Source: Pseudopelobacter sp964601865 (GTDB lineage: Bacteria > Desulfobacterota > Desulfuromonadia > Geobacterales > Pseudopelobacteraceae). From it: a DNA stretch of 15,537 nt. The position numbers and the translations under genes were made by a program. Of the stretch, positions 8,368 to 14,682 are shown one piece after another. Below the pieces are notes generated by a model, which was given only the letters and a program-made list of their open reading frames with translations, did no database searches and was not told the DNA's origin. The stretch covers positions 1 through 15,537 of the forward strand of contig CAZRPI010000090.1 of the NCBI GenBank assembly GCA_964601865.1. The letters run 5' to 3'. Each line of letters begins with the position of its first letter. Position 1 is the stretch's first letter.

Positions 8368-8477
8368 CCGCCTGCGGAAGAGGCGTTCAAGCGCCTGGAT
8401 CTGGCTCGTTTTCAGACCGGAGAGATTGCCGGATAGTTCTTTGATGGGATGACTCCGTGTATCTGTTCAGGCAAAGA

Positions 8478-8600
8478 GACTGAAGGCTGAGGACTGAAGT
8501 CAAATCACAAAATGGTCTTGCCGGAACAGATGTGGTTCCCTAACGACAGGTTAGAGTCATTGCAACGGATTCTGATTGCTTCAGCCCTCAGTCTTCGGTC
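8478..8600. repeat. Imperfect 22-bp inverted repeat flanking a 79-bp core, between fabI and hflX
   Basis: The left arm (8478-8499) and right arm (8579-8600) are reverse complements at 19 of 22 positions, and one further pair (8477/8601) extends them. Each arm is built from imperfect CTGAAG/CTGAGG units. The core holds two short hairpins, GGAAC/GTTCC (8523-8539) and CTAAC/GTTAG (8540-8554). No gene is present in the stretch. It could be a miniature mobile repeat, a dispersed genomic repeat or a structured intercistronic RNA. Confidence 0.6.
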
Positions 8601-8632
8601 TAAACTGCCGGGTAGTTTCGACTCCGTTATTG

Positions 8633-9403
8633 CTACAGCCCGATGATGTTGTATCCGCAGTCCACGTAGTGGACCTCGCCGGTAACGGCTCCGGCCAGGT
8701 CGCTGCAGAGGTAGACCGCCGAATTGGCCACATCCTCCTGGGCCGTGTTGCGGCGCAGGGGGGCCTTCCCCTCCACCTGGTTGAGTATCTGCACGAAGCC
8801 GCTGACGCCCGCCGAGGCCAGGGTGCGGATCGGACCCGCCGAGATGGCGTTGACCCGGATTCCCTCGGGCCCCAGCGCGTCGGCCAGATAGCGCACCGAA
8901 GCCTCCAGCGCGGCCTTTGCAACGCCCATGACGTTGTAGTTGGGGAACACCTTCCTGGCGCCGTGGTAGGTGAGGGTGAGGGCCGCGGCATTTCTCCCCT
9001 GCATCATGGGGTGGGCGGCCTTCAGGATGGCGATGAAGGAGTAGGCGCTGATGTCCATGGCGGTTGCGAAGCCCTCCCGCGTGGTGTTCAGGATCGTTCC
9101 CTTCAGCTCTTCCTTGTTGGCGAAAGCCACCGCGTGAACGATGATGTCCACACCGTCCCACACCTTGGCCAGCGCATCGAAAACCGACGCGATGTCGTCG
9201 TCGTTCGTGACGTTGCAGGGGAGGAGCAGCGTGGCGTTCAGGGATTCCGCCAGCGGGCGGACCCGTTTTTCAAGGGCCTCTCCGGCGTAGGTGACGGCCA
9301 GTTCGGCGCCCTGCTGGCGCAGAGCCCTGGCGATGGCCCAAGCGATGCTCTTTTCGTTGGCTATTCCGAAAACAAGCGCTTTTTTGCCCTGGAGCAGAGA
9401 CAT
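8633..9403 (-). CDS. fabI: Enoyl-[acyl-carrier-protein] reductase, FabI type
   Basis: A 256-residue member of the short-chain dehydrogenase family that carries out the last step of each fatty acid elongation round, reducing trans-2-enoyl-ACP with NAD(P)H in the cytosol. The N-terminus has the FabI-type cofactor loop (FGIANEKSIAWAIA, residues 12-25). The catalytic residues fall at Y146, Y156 and K163, the same numbers as in E. coli FabI. Length is normal. The ATG is preceded by GGAGG with 9 nt spacing. Downstream on the same strand come the inverted repeat and hflX; upstream, 51 nt away, is a small membrane protein gene. It is the target class of triclosan-type inhibitors. Confidence 0.96.
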   Translation of the reverse strand: MSLLQGKKALVFGIANEKSIAWAIARALRQQGAELAVTYAGEALEKRVRPLAESLNATLLLPCNVTNDDDIASVFDALAKVWDGVDIIVHAVAFANKEELKGTILNTTREGFATAMDISAYSFIAILKAAHPMMQGRNAAALTLTYHGARKVFPNYNVMGVAKAALEASVRYLADALGPEGIRVNAISAGPIRTLASAGVSGFVQILNQVEGKAPLRRNTAQEDVANSAVYLCSDLAGAVTGEVHYVDCGYNIIGL

Positions 9404-9454
9404 GTCTTCAAACCTCCGGTAAGTATAATGTTTTGATATATAGTCTGTTTGTGG

Positions 9455-9658
9455 TCAACTCCCGCCGGAGTTGTCGCGTAGTTCGGCCATTCTCGCTTCC
9501 AGGTCCGCCAGACGTTTGTCGATCGCCGTCAGGGTCTCCAGGACCCTTTCCAGGTTACCCTTGATGGCAAAAACCACGAACGGCGTGATGAACCATACCA
9601 CGGCCAGAAAAAAGCCGAGCATGCCCAGCATGACCGCGAAACCGCCGAATATCTCCAT
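9455..9658 (-). CDS. Small membrane protein with C-terminal coiled coil, unknown function
   Basis: A 67-residue protein. Residues about 5-32 form one strongly hydrophobic segment (MLGMLGFFLAVVWFITPFVV) and residues about 34-61 a charged amphipathic helix that reads as a coiled coil (LERVLETLTAIDKRLADLEA). The frame extends to an ATG at 9718, but the ATG at 9656-9658 is preferred because it has CGGAG 5 nt upstream and starts right at the membrane helix. The layout recalls small phage-shock or envelope-scaffold proteins, but I do not recognise a family and assign no function. It lies 51 nt upstream of fabI on the same strand and may share its transcript. Confidence 0.65.
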   Translation of the reverse strand: MEIFGGFAVMLGMLGFFLAVVWFITPFVVFAIKGNLERVLETLTAIDKRLADLEARMAELRDNSGGS

Positions 9659-9832
9659 AATTACTCCGATCCGTGCGCGTGGAACGTCTATAACATAGTG
9701 AAGCTCAAATGTTAACAAGAAATCTGAACGGATCGTCAGTCCGGCGGAATGGGGCGGGGCGATTTTGACGAGCCGTGGTAAAAACCGGTGATTGTCTTCG
9801 TGAGATGTGGTAATTTGCTTCGATTATCACTC

Positions 9833-9871
9833 CCGCTCCGTCGTACCGGCTGAAACGGTAAGGCAGAGCGG
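9833..9871 (+). other. Two-tier hairpin in the trmB leader
   Basis: CCGCTC (9833-9838) pairs with GAGCGG (9866-9871), and inside it TACCG (9844-9848) pairs with CGGTA (9856-9860). A symmetric 5-by-5 internal loop separates the stems. AATTTTA follows immediately, then the AAGGG ribosome site and the GTG start of trmB. It could be a terminator/attenuator-like element or a dyad operator. The remaining sequence between 9719 and 9893 shows no gene. Confidence 0.45.
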
Positions 9872-9893
9872 AATTTTACGGCAAGGGTTAGCT

Positions 9894-10514
9894 GTGAGTC
9901 TCATTCCCATAACATCCCCCCGGTTTCTCCAGTCGGATTTTCTGGCAACGCCGCCCGACTGGAGACAAGTATTCGGCAACGGCAAGCCGCTGGCCCTGGA
10001 GATAGGCTGCGGCATGGGTGATTTCGTGGCCAATGTGGCGCGGATCCATCCGGACCGGAATTTCATCGCCATCGATTATTTCAACAAGGGGTGCCTCAAA
10101 ACCTGCAGGCGGATCGACGGACTGGAACTGGACAACGTACGGGTGGCGCGGGATGAGGCCCGCAGCTTCATTACGCGCTGTATACCCTCGAAATCGCTGG
10201 ACATGGTGATCATCAACTGTCCGGATCCCTGGCCCAAGAAGCGCCACCGCAAGCGCAGGCTGGTGAACCCGGACTTCGTGAGATTCCTCTCGCAGTACCT
10301 GGCGCCGGGGGCGGATTTCCATTTCGCCACGGACTTCGATGACTACGGCGAGGATGTGGCCGCGATGATGCCCGGGATCGAAGGTTTCGAGAATGCCCTC
10401 GCCCCCGATCTCTACCGCCACACGCGGGAGCAGTACCCCCTCTCGAAATACATGCTCAAGTTCATGGCCATGGGGAAACGGATCTACTTCGTCCACTACC
10501 GGAAGGTGGCGTGA
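9894..10514 (+). CDS. trmB: tRNA (guanine-N7-)-methyltransferase
   Basis: Methylates N7 of G46 in the variable loop of tRNAs using S-adenosylmethionine, in the cytosol. From the GTG at 9894 the protein has 206 residues, usual for TrmB. The start was chosen because AAGGG lies 6 nt upstream and homology begins just after it; the frame could be opened further upstream but that part looks non-coding. The methyl-donor site is EIGCGMGDF (from residue 36), followed by an acidic loop IDYF (60-63). The TrmB signature is CPDPWPKKRHRKRR (109-122), close to the PDPWxKxRHxKRR of the family. The C-terminus keeps the TDFDDYGE and R-x-x-T/REQ-type segments. It is divergent from the small membrane protein gene. 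Confidence 0.93.
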   Translation: MSLIPITSPRFLQSDFLATPPDWRQVFGNGKPLALEIGCGMGDFVANVARIHPDRNFIAIDYFNKGCLKTCRRIDGLELDNVRVARDEARSFITRCIPSKSLDMVIINCPDPWPKKRHRKRRLVNPDFVRFLSQYLAPGADFHFATDFDDYGEDVAAMMPGIEGFENALAPDLYRHTREQYPLSKYMLKFMAMGKRIYFVHYRKVA

Positions 10515-10534
10515 TCGGGAGATGCCGGGCTTTT

Positions 10535-10572
10535 GCCGCTCTTCGGGAAGCGGCGGACGGCGCCATTGCGCC
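10535..10572 (+). terminator. Paired hairpins after trmB
   Basis: GCCGCT/AGCGGC (10535-10554) and GGCGC/GCGCC (10559-10572) follow 20 nt after the trmB stop. Neither has a T-run after it, so intrinsic termination is uncertain. Confidence 0.3.
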
Positions 10573-10607
10573 GGGAATTGCGACGAACGAGCCCTGATGC
10601 GCTCTCT

Positions 10608-10628
10608 GCGGCGGACTTCAACCGCCGC
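10608..10628 (+). other. Perfect 7-bp GC hairpin just before the tonB-like start
   Basis: GCGGCGG (10608-10614) and CCGCCGC (10622-10628) form a perfect stem with a 7-nt loop, ending 14 nt before the ATG at 10643. No clear ribosome site lies between hairpin and ATG, so the structure may influence initiation or mark the end of the trmB transcript. Confidence 0.4.
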
Positions 10629-10642
10629 TTGCATGGTTATTG

Positions 10643-11494
10643 ATGTCAGACAGATACGTGGAAAAATCGTTTCTCTACCTGCTGGTTTTTTCGCTCCTGC
10701 TCCATCTGGGGGTAATCGCGGCGCTGCTGTACCTGCCGTCCACGACCCCGGCGCCCAAGGAGCCGGTTTTCGTGGATCTGCAGCAGGTCCCGGAGGCCCA
10801 GCTCCGCGGCGGGCCGGCGCAGCGTGAAACGCGGCGGCAGTCGGACCGGCGGAGGAGGGTGGAGCGGGAAACCGCTCCGCGCGTCTACGACAGCCGCGAC
10901 AGCGGGGCGAGACCGCCCCGTCAGGCAGCCCGTTCCCTTCCCGCACAGGGTCAGGCCGGAGGCGGCCCGGCGGGCCGCCGGGAAGGGCGCGTTCCGGAGG
11001 GGTCGTCGGTTTCGGGGCTTCTGAAACCCCGTCCGCCATCGGGATCGGGCCGTGCCCCAGGGCAGTCTTCGGGCCGGCCGAGGCTCTTCCCCGGTGCGGC
11101 GGGATTGGCCAGGATGGAGGAGAGTTATCGCCGCAAGTTCGAGAAAGACGTGGCTGAGGGCAACACCAGGTTTCTCAATTCGGATGATATCCAGTTCGGC
11201 TCTTTCCTGCGGCGCTTCGAGAACTGCGTGTACGGCGTCTGGCGCTATCCCGAGGAGGCGGCCAGGAACGGCATCCAGGGAATAACGCCGGTCAAGATCA
11301 CCTTCAACCGCCGTGGCGAGATCCTGCGCGTGGAGTTGCTGGAGAGTTCGGGCGCCAAAGTCCTGGACGACGAGGTGTTCCGCACCCTGAAGATGGTCGG
11401 CCCGGTGGGGAGCCTGCCCAGGGGGTACGACAAGGAGGAGTTTCACCTGATAGCGTTCTTCCAGTACGGCATCGCCAGAAAGTTCATAAGGTGA
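10643..11494 (+). CDS. TonB-like energy transducer protein
   Basis: A 283-residue inner-membrane anchored periplasmic protein. TonB proteins pass proton-motive energy from ExbB/ExbD to outer-membrane receptors for siderophores or vitamin B12. The N-terminal helix (about 9-33) carries the S17-LLL-H21 form of the SxxxH motif used by TonB to contact ExbB/ExbD. The middle (about 50-155) is low-complexity and rich in Arg, Gly and Pro rather than the usual Pro-Glu/Pro-Lys repeats. The C-terminal 90 residues have the TonB fold signs: WRYPEEAARNGIQG, KITFNRRGEI and a VLDDEVFRTLK helix. A TTG lies directly before the ATG; the ATG is preferred, though its ribosome site is poor. The stop overlaps the start of cbiA by two bases. 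No exbB or exbD is visible in the window. Confidence 0.83.
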   Translation: MSDRYVEKSFLYLLVFSLLLHLGVIAALLYLPSTTPAPKEPVFVDLQQVPEAQLRGGPAQRETRRQSDRRRRVERETAPRVYDSRDSGARPPRQAARSLPAQGQAGGGPAGRREGRVPEGSSVSGLLKPRPPSGSGRAPGQSSGRPRLFPGAAGLARMEESYRRKFEKDVAEGNTRFLNSDDIQFGSFLRRFENCVYGVWRYPEEAARNGIQGITPVKITFNRRGEILRVELLESSGAKVLDDEVFRTLKMVGPVGSLPRGYDKEEFHLIAFFQYGIARKFIR

Positions 11495-12873
11495 GCATCA
11501 GAGGTTTCATGATAGCCGCCCCCCAGAGCGGGAGCGGAAAGACCACGGTTTCCCTGGCGATCATGGCGGCCTTTGCGCGGCGGGGGCTGAGGGTGGCCCC
11601 CTTCAAGTGCGGCCCGGACTTCATCGATCCCGGCTATCACCGGTTGGCCAGCGGACGGGTTTCCGTCAATCTCGATGGGTGGATGTGCCCCGCCTCCTTT
11701 GTTGTCGAGACCTTGTCTCTCCATGCCCGCGACGCGGACGTGGCGGTGATCGAGGCGGTCATGGGGCTCTTCGACGGCTTGGGCGCATCTCCAATGCTGG
11801 GGAGCAGCGCCCAGATCGCGGCCATTACCGGGGCTCCGGTAGTGCTGGCGGTCAACGCGCGCGGCATGGCGGCCAGCTCGGCCGCTCTGGTGAGAGGGTT
11901 TGCGGGGTTCGATCCGCGGGTCAGGCTGGCCGGAGTGATTTTCAACAATGTGGGGAGTTCCTCCCATGGGGAACTGCTGCGCAGGGTCATGGCCGAACAT
12001 GCTCCGGACATTCCGGTGTTCGGCTGCATCCCCCGTGACGAATCCCTTGCCGTGCCATCCCGGCATCTGGGGCTGGTCACGGTGGAGGACAATCCCCTGT
12101 CTCCCGAATACCTGTCGCATCTGGCGGAGCTGGCCGAGAGGCATCTGGACCTGGATGGACTGGCAGGACTTGAGGTTGCGCTCCCTTCGGCTCCGCTCAG
12201 GGAACAATATAGGAGGGTGAGCGGAGCCGAACCCCGCATCGCCGTTGCCTGCGACGCCGCCTTCTGCTTCGTGTACGAGGACAACCTGCGGCTGCTCAGG
12301 AATGCGGGCGCCGTGACGATCCCTTTTTCTCCCCTTGAGGACCGCGCCCTGCCGGAAGAGGTGGACGGCATCTATCTGCCGGGCGGTTATCCGGAGCTGC
12401 ACGCGGAACGCCTGGCTGCCAATGCTGCCATGCTGGACGCCATTCGCGCCGCGTTTCGCGAAGACCTGCCGCTGTACGCGGAGTGCGGTGGTTTCATCTA
12501 TCTTACCGAAGGGATGGAAGAGCATGGGGGCGTGCCCCGGGCGGATTTCGCGGGGATTTTTCCGGTGCGGGCCCGCATGCTGCCGAGACGCAAGGCCCTG
12601 GGGTACAGGGAGGTGGAGTTCCTGGGGGATTGTCTCCTGGGTCCTGGAGGCGGAACCGCCAGGGGCCACGAGTTTCACTACTCGGAAATCGGCGCAATGC
12701 CGGCGGATGTGAAACGTGAATACCGTGTGACGCGCCGGGGGGAGGCGCTCGGCCTTGAAGGGTATCGCCTGCGCAACTGCCTGGCTTCCTACGTGCATCT
12801 CCATTTCGGCAGCAATCCCGCCATCGCGCCGGCATTCGTCGCCGCCTGCCGGAAACACCGGAATTCGGGGTAG
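11491..12873 (+). CDS. cbiA: Cobyrinate a,c-diamide synthase
   Basis: Amidates the a and c carboxylates of (hydrogeno)cobyrinic acid using glutamine and ATP, in the cytosolic part of cobalamin synthesis. The 460 residues have the usual two-domain plan. The N-terminal ATP domain has the P-loop SGSGKTT (13-19) and the FKCGPDFIDPGYH block (38-50). The C-terminal glutamine amidotransferase domain has LPGGYPE (296-302), the nucleophile C332 in AECGGF, and H393/H396 in GHEFHYS. The GTG start shares two bases with the TGA of the tonB-like gene (GTGA), which indicates translational coupling; an in-frame ATG at 11509 is the alternative. It is CbiA/CobB rather than CobQ by length and by the ECGG context. 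No other cobalamin gene is in the window. Confidence 0.93.
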   Translation: MSIRGFMIAAPQSGSGKTTVSLAIMAAFARRGLRVAPFKCGPDFIDPGYHRLASGRVSVNLDGWMCPASFVVETLSLHARDADVAVIEAVMGLFDGLGASPMLGSSAQIAAITGAPVVLAVNARGMAASSAALVRGFAGFDPRVRLAGVIFNNVGSSSHGELLRRVMAEHAPDIPVFGCIPRDESLAVPSRHLGLVTVEDNPLSPEYLSHLAELAERHLDLDGLAGLEVALPSAPLREQYRRVSGAEPRIAVACDAAFCFVYEDNLRLLRNAGAVTIPFSPLEDRALPEEVDGIYLPGGYPELHAERLAANAAMLDAIRAAFREDLPLYAECGGFIYLTEGMEEHGGVPRADFAGIFPVRARMLPRRKALGYREVEFLGDCLLGPGGGTARGHEFHYSEIGAMPADVKREYRVTRRGEALGLEGYRLRNCLASYVHLHFGSNPAIAPAFVAACRKHRNSG

Positions 12874-12906
12874 GGCCGGCGACTATTCCGAACCTGAGCA
12901 CATGAC

Positions 12907-12946
12907 GACGCGGGAGGAGTATTGCCTGCTTCATCCCCCCCGCGTC
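12907..12946 (+). other. 8-bp hairpin downstream of cbiA
   Basis: GACGCGGG (12907-12914) pairs with CCCGCGTC (12939-12946) over a 24-nt loop. It lies between the cbiA stop and the strong terminator and may help end or stabilise the transcript. No coding frame with a ribosome site is present here. Confidence 0.35.
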
Positions 12947-12976
12947 ACCCATCAAGATTCATCTCTCCAAACGAAA

Positions 12977-13010
12977 GGCGGCGCCTCCCGTTAGACCGGG
13001 AGGCGCCGCC
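12977..13010. terminator. Strong bidirectional terminator between cbiA and the lipoprotein gene
   Basis: A perfect 14-bp stem (12977-12990 with 12997-13010) encloses a 6-nt loop. On the minus strand the hairpin is followed by TTTCGTTT, a good tail for the lipoprotein transcript. On the plus strand the tail is not T-rich, but the stem should still block read-through from cbiA. Confidence 0.85.
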
Positions 13011-13033
13011 CTCATGCCTGAATGTCAACTCAG

Positions 13034-14062
13034 CTACTGATATCTCATCTGGTTTTTCTGCTGGTCCCGGTCATGGGATGGTTTTGACTGGGAGCGCGGC
13101 TGCTGTCCGGATCCATCCTGGTTCTGCTGCCGCTGGCGCTGTATCTGGTGTTGCTGCTGCTGACCCGACCCCTGCTGCGTCTGCATTCGCTGCTGCCGCT
13201 GCTGGAATTGCTGCCCCTGGCCCTGCTGTGTCTGGATCCTTTGCGGCCGCTGCTGGAATTGCTGTTGCTGCTGGCCATATCCCTGCGGCTTCTGCTGCTG
13301 GTTGTAGGTCGGCCTCTGGTTGGTCCCCTGCTGCCACTGAGGACGCTGCTGCTGGCCATATCCCTGTGGTTTCTGCTGTTGGTTGTAGGGCGGCGTCTGG
13401 TCGTTCCCCCGCTGCCATTGAGGCCGTTGCTGCTGGCCATGTCCCTGCTGCGGGCTGTACGGCGGGGTTTCCGGCCCCGGGCGCCACTGAGGCCGCTGCT
13501 GGGGATGCGCCCTGTCATTGATGTCACGCTTGGGTTGCGGCCGGTCCCAGTCGCGTCTCCTGTCGTTTTCACGTCCCGGCTTTCCGGGCCTTATGCCGTA
13601 ATAGTTGTCGGGATGGGAGATGTGGTGTTTCCTCTCCAGGAACTCCCTGTGGCGTTCGAAGTCACGGTGGGGAACCCGGTGGCTGCGCTCCCATTCGTGC
13701 ATATGCTCGGCGCGCATCCTTCTCCCGTGGTCGTACCATGGTTCGTGGCGATAACGATGGCCGTTTCTCCAGAAGACGATATTCACGTATCCGCCGACGT
13801 TTTCGTAGGTGTAGTAATCATAGGTGTAGGCTACGGTTATGGGGGGAGGATAGTAGACCGGTTCTCCGTACACCACCGGAACCTCCACCGCCTCCTCGAC
13901 TACCGCAGGCCCCGGCGGAGGCTCAACTACCATCGGAGGAGGAGCCTCTACCACTGCGGGTGGCGGTGCGGCAACCCCATATTCGCCTCCCGCGGGTACG
14001 ACCACGCAACCGGAAATGGCTAAGATGGCCGGAAGTAACAGAACGCCAACTGATTTCTTCAT
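13034..14062 (-). CDS. Glutamine-rich repeat lipoprotein, unknown function
   Basis: A 342-residue predicted lipoprotein. A short signal peptide ends in the lipobox I16-S-G-C19, so Cys19 should be lipidated. It is followed by a Pro/Val-rich stretch (31-70), a Tyr-rich segment (65-92), a His/Arg-rich segment (101-150) and a Gln-rich low-complexity C-terminal half (about 185-342). That half contains two full 27-residue repeats (211-237 and 238-264) preceded by a shorter copy (188-210), then two 17-residue repeats, QFQQRPQRIQTQQGQGQ (268-284) and its variant (285-301). The start is the ATG at 14060-14062 with AAGGGGG 6 nt upstream; a TTG precedes it. The residue at position +2 after Cys19 is Val, giving no Asp retention signal. 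I do not recognise a family. The composition is prion-like and could mediate self-assembly or surface or RNA/polyanion binding; all of that is inference. Confidence 0.8.
   Translation of the reverse strand: MKKSVGVLLLPAILAISGCVVVPAGGEYGVAAPPPAVVEAPPPMVVEPPPGPAVVEEAVEVPVVYGEPVYYPPPITVAYTYDYYTYENVGGYVNIVFWRNGHRYRHEPWYDHGRRMRAEHMHEWERSHRVPHRDFERHREFLERKHHISHPDNYYGIRPGKPGRENDRRRDWDRPQPKRDINDRAHPQQRPQWRPGPETPPYSPQQGHGQQQRPQWQRGNDQTPPYNQQQKPQGYGQQQRPQWQQGTNQRPTYNQQQKPQGYGQQQQQFQQRPQRIQTQQGQGQQFQQRQQRMQTQQGSGQQQQHQIQRQRQQNQDGSGQQPRSQSKPSHDRDQQKNQMRYQ
13160..13261 (-). repeat. Two tandem 51-bp coding repeats
   Basis: Inside the lipoprotein gene, encoding residues 268-284 and 285-301. The copies differ at three residues (Pro/Gln, Ile/Met, Gln/Ser). 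Confidence 0.7.
13271..13513 (-). repeat. 81-bp tandem coding repeats, about 2.9 copies
   Basis: The marker CTGGCCAT on the plus strand recurs at 13271, 13352 and 13433, exactly 81 bp apart. The two copies nearest 13271 are most alike; the third, toward 13513, is shortened and diverged. They encode the 27-residue repeats of the lipoprotein. Confidence 0.85.
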
Positions 14063-14098
14063 CAAAATCCCCCTTCGTTGATTTCTTTATTCGTGACC

Positions 14099-14126
14099 CC
14101 GTCCAGGATGTCTCAGGTTCGGACGG
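14099..14126 (-). other. Hairpin in the lipoprotein leader
   Basis: CCGTCC (14099-14104) and GGACGG (14121-14126) form a 6-bp stem over a 16-nt loop. It lies about 37 nt upstream of the ATG within the predicted 5' leader. I could not match it to a known riboswitch class. Confidence 0.4.
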
Positions 14127-14212
14127 CTTTACCCAGCCTCATGGAACCGTGTAGCTCCAGATAATCGTCATCGGTAGTATCCGGTGGCGATGTCAGGGAT
14201 GGATAGGGTAAA

Positions 14213-14242
14213 ACCATACAACAACTTCATTATCCATGTCAA
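14213..14242 (-). promoter_or_regulatory. Candidate promoter for the lipoprotein gene
   Basis: On the minus strand TTGACA (14242-14237, 6/6) is followed after 18 nt by TATGGT (14218-14213, 4/6). The 30 nt upstream of it are AT-rich (14243-14275), like an UP element. The start point would be near 14206, leaving a leader of about 145 nt. Confidence 0.5.
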
Positions 14243-14306
14243 AAATATTGAGTTTTTGGTTGCATATTTTGTGGCCAGGAGCCCTCTCTGCAGTTTTCCC
14301 TGTCTG

Positions 14307-14633
14307 TTACTTTTTTCCGCTCCGCACCGGCCTGCCCCGTCCCGCTCCGCGGCGACCGCCGACCGGGCTTCGCTTCTGCGGGGCCGGCTGGGGCCTGGCG
14401 ATGCTGACCGTGATTACCCGGTCTATCAGCAGGGCGCCGTCCAGGGTTTCGATGGCTTCCCTGGCCTCTTCCGTGCTTGCCATCCTCACGTACCCGCATT
14501 CCTTGAACTCCTTTGTGCGCGGATCCCTGATCAGGTGAATCGATGTGACGGTCCCGGCCACGGAGAACAGTTTCCTGATCTCCTCTTCGGTTGCCTTCGG
14601 TGATATGCTGCCAACGTAGAGCTCTTTTTTCAT
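14307..14633 (-). CDS. Small RRM-type RNA-binding protein
   Basis: A 108-residue protein with one RNA recognition motif (about residues 4-79) and a basic Gly/Arg/Pro tail (80-108, including GGRRGAGRGR). RNP2 is L5-Y-V-G-S-I10. RNP1 is K44-E-C-G-Y-V-R-M51, where the usual aromatic at its third position is Cys46 and the final aromatic is Met51; Tyr6 and Tyr48 remain. Such small proteins, known from cyanobacteria and Geobacter-like bacteria, bind single-stranded RNA and are often cold- or stress-linked. The ATG has AAGGA upstream with about 6 nt spacing. It lies 99 nt downstream of recO and 245 nt upstream of the lipoprotein gene on the same strand, the latter having its own promoter. Confidence 0.88.
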   Translation of the reverse strand: MKKELYVGSISPKATEEEIRKLFSVAGTVTSIHLIRDPRTKEFKECGYVRMASTEEAREAIETLDGALLIDRVITVSIARPQPAPQKRSPVGGRRGAGRGRPVRSGKK

Positions 14634-14682
14634 ATTCGTTCCTTCTTGCGGAAATTTCTTGTTTACATTTAGCGGTTAGGGA

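Noticed and set aside
9404..9454. TTGACC and TATACT boxes upstream of fabI as a promoter
   Set aside because: The spacing between the boxes is wrong (25 nt), so no standard promoter could be supported, though the stretch is AT-rich.
12903..12995. 30-codon frame (MTTREEYCLL...) between cbiA and the terminator
   Set aside because: No ribosome site, it ends inside the terminator loop, and its cysteine-containing sequence matches nothing I recognise.
13120..13510. Regularly spaced repeats that could suggest a CRISPR array
   Set aside because: The units are contiguous, in frame, multiples of three and encode glutamine-rich repeats; there are no unique spacers.
13148..14023. Plus-strand frame encoding a very Leu-rich, apparently membrane-like protein
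   Set aside because: It is the reverse complement of CAG glutamine codons (CTG = Leu) in the lipoprotein gene. The lipobox, ribosome site and promoter support the minus strand.
14066..14160. Possible cyclic-di-GMP or cobalamin riboswitch upstream of the lipoprotein gene
   Set aside because: The stretch has a hairpin and some GGTAAAGCC-like pieces, but I could not place the conserved core of either class. Reported only as an unassigned leader.
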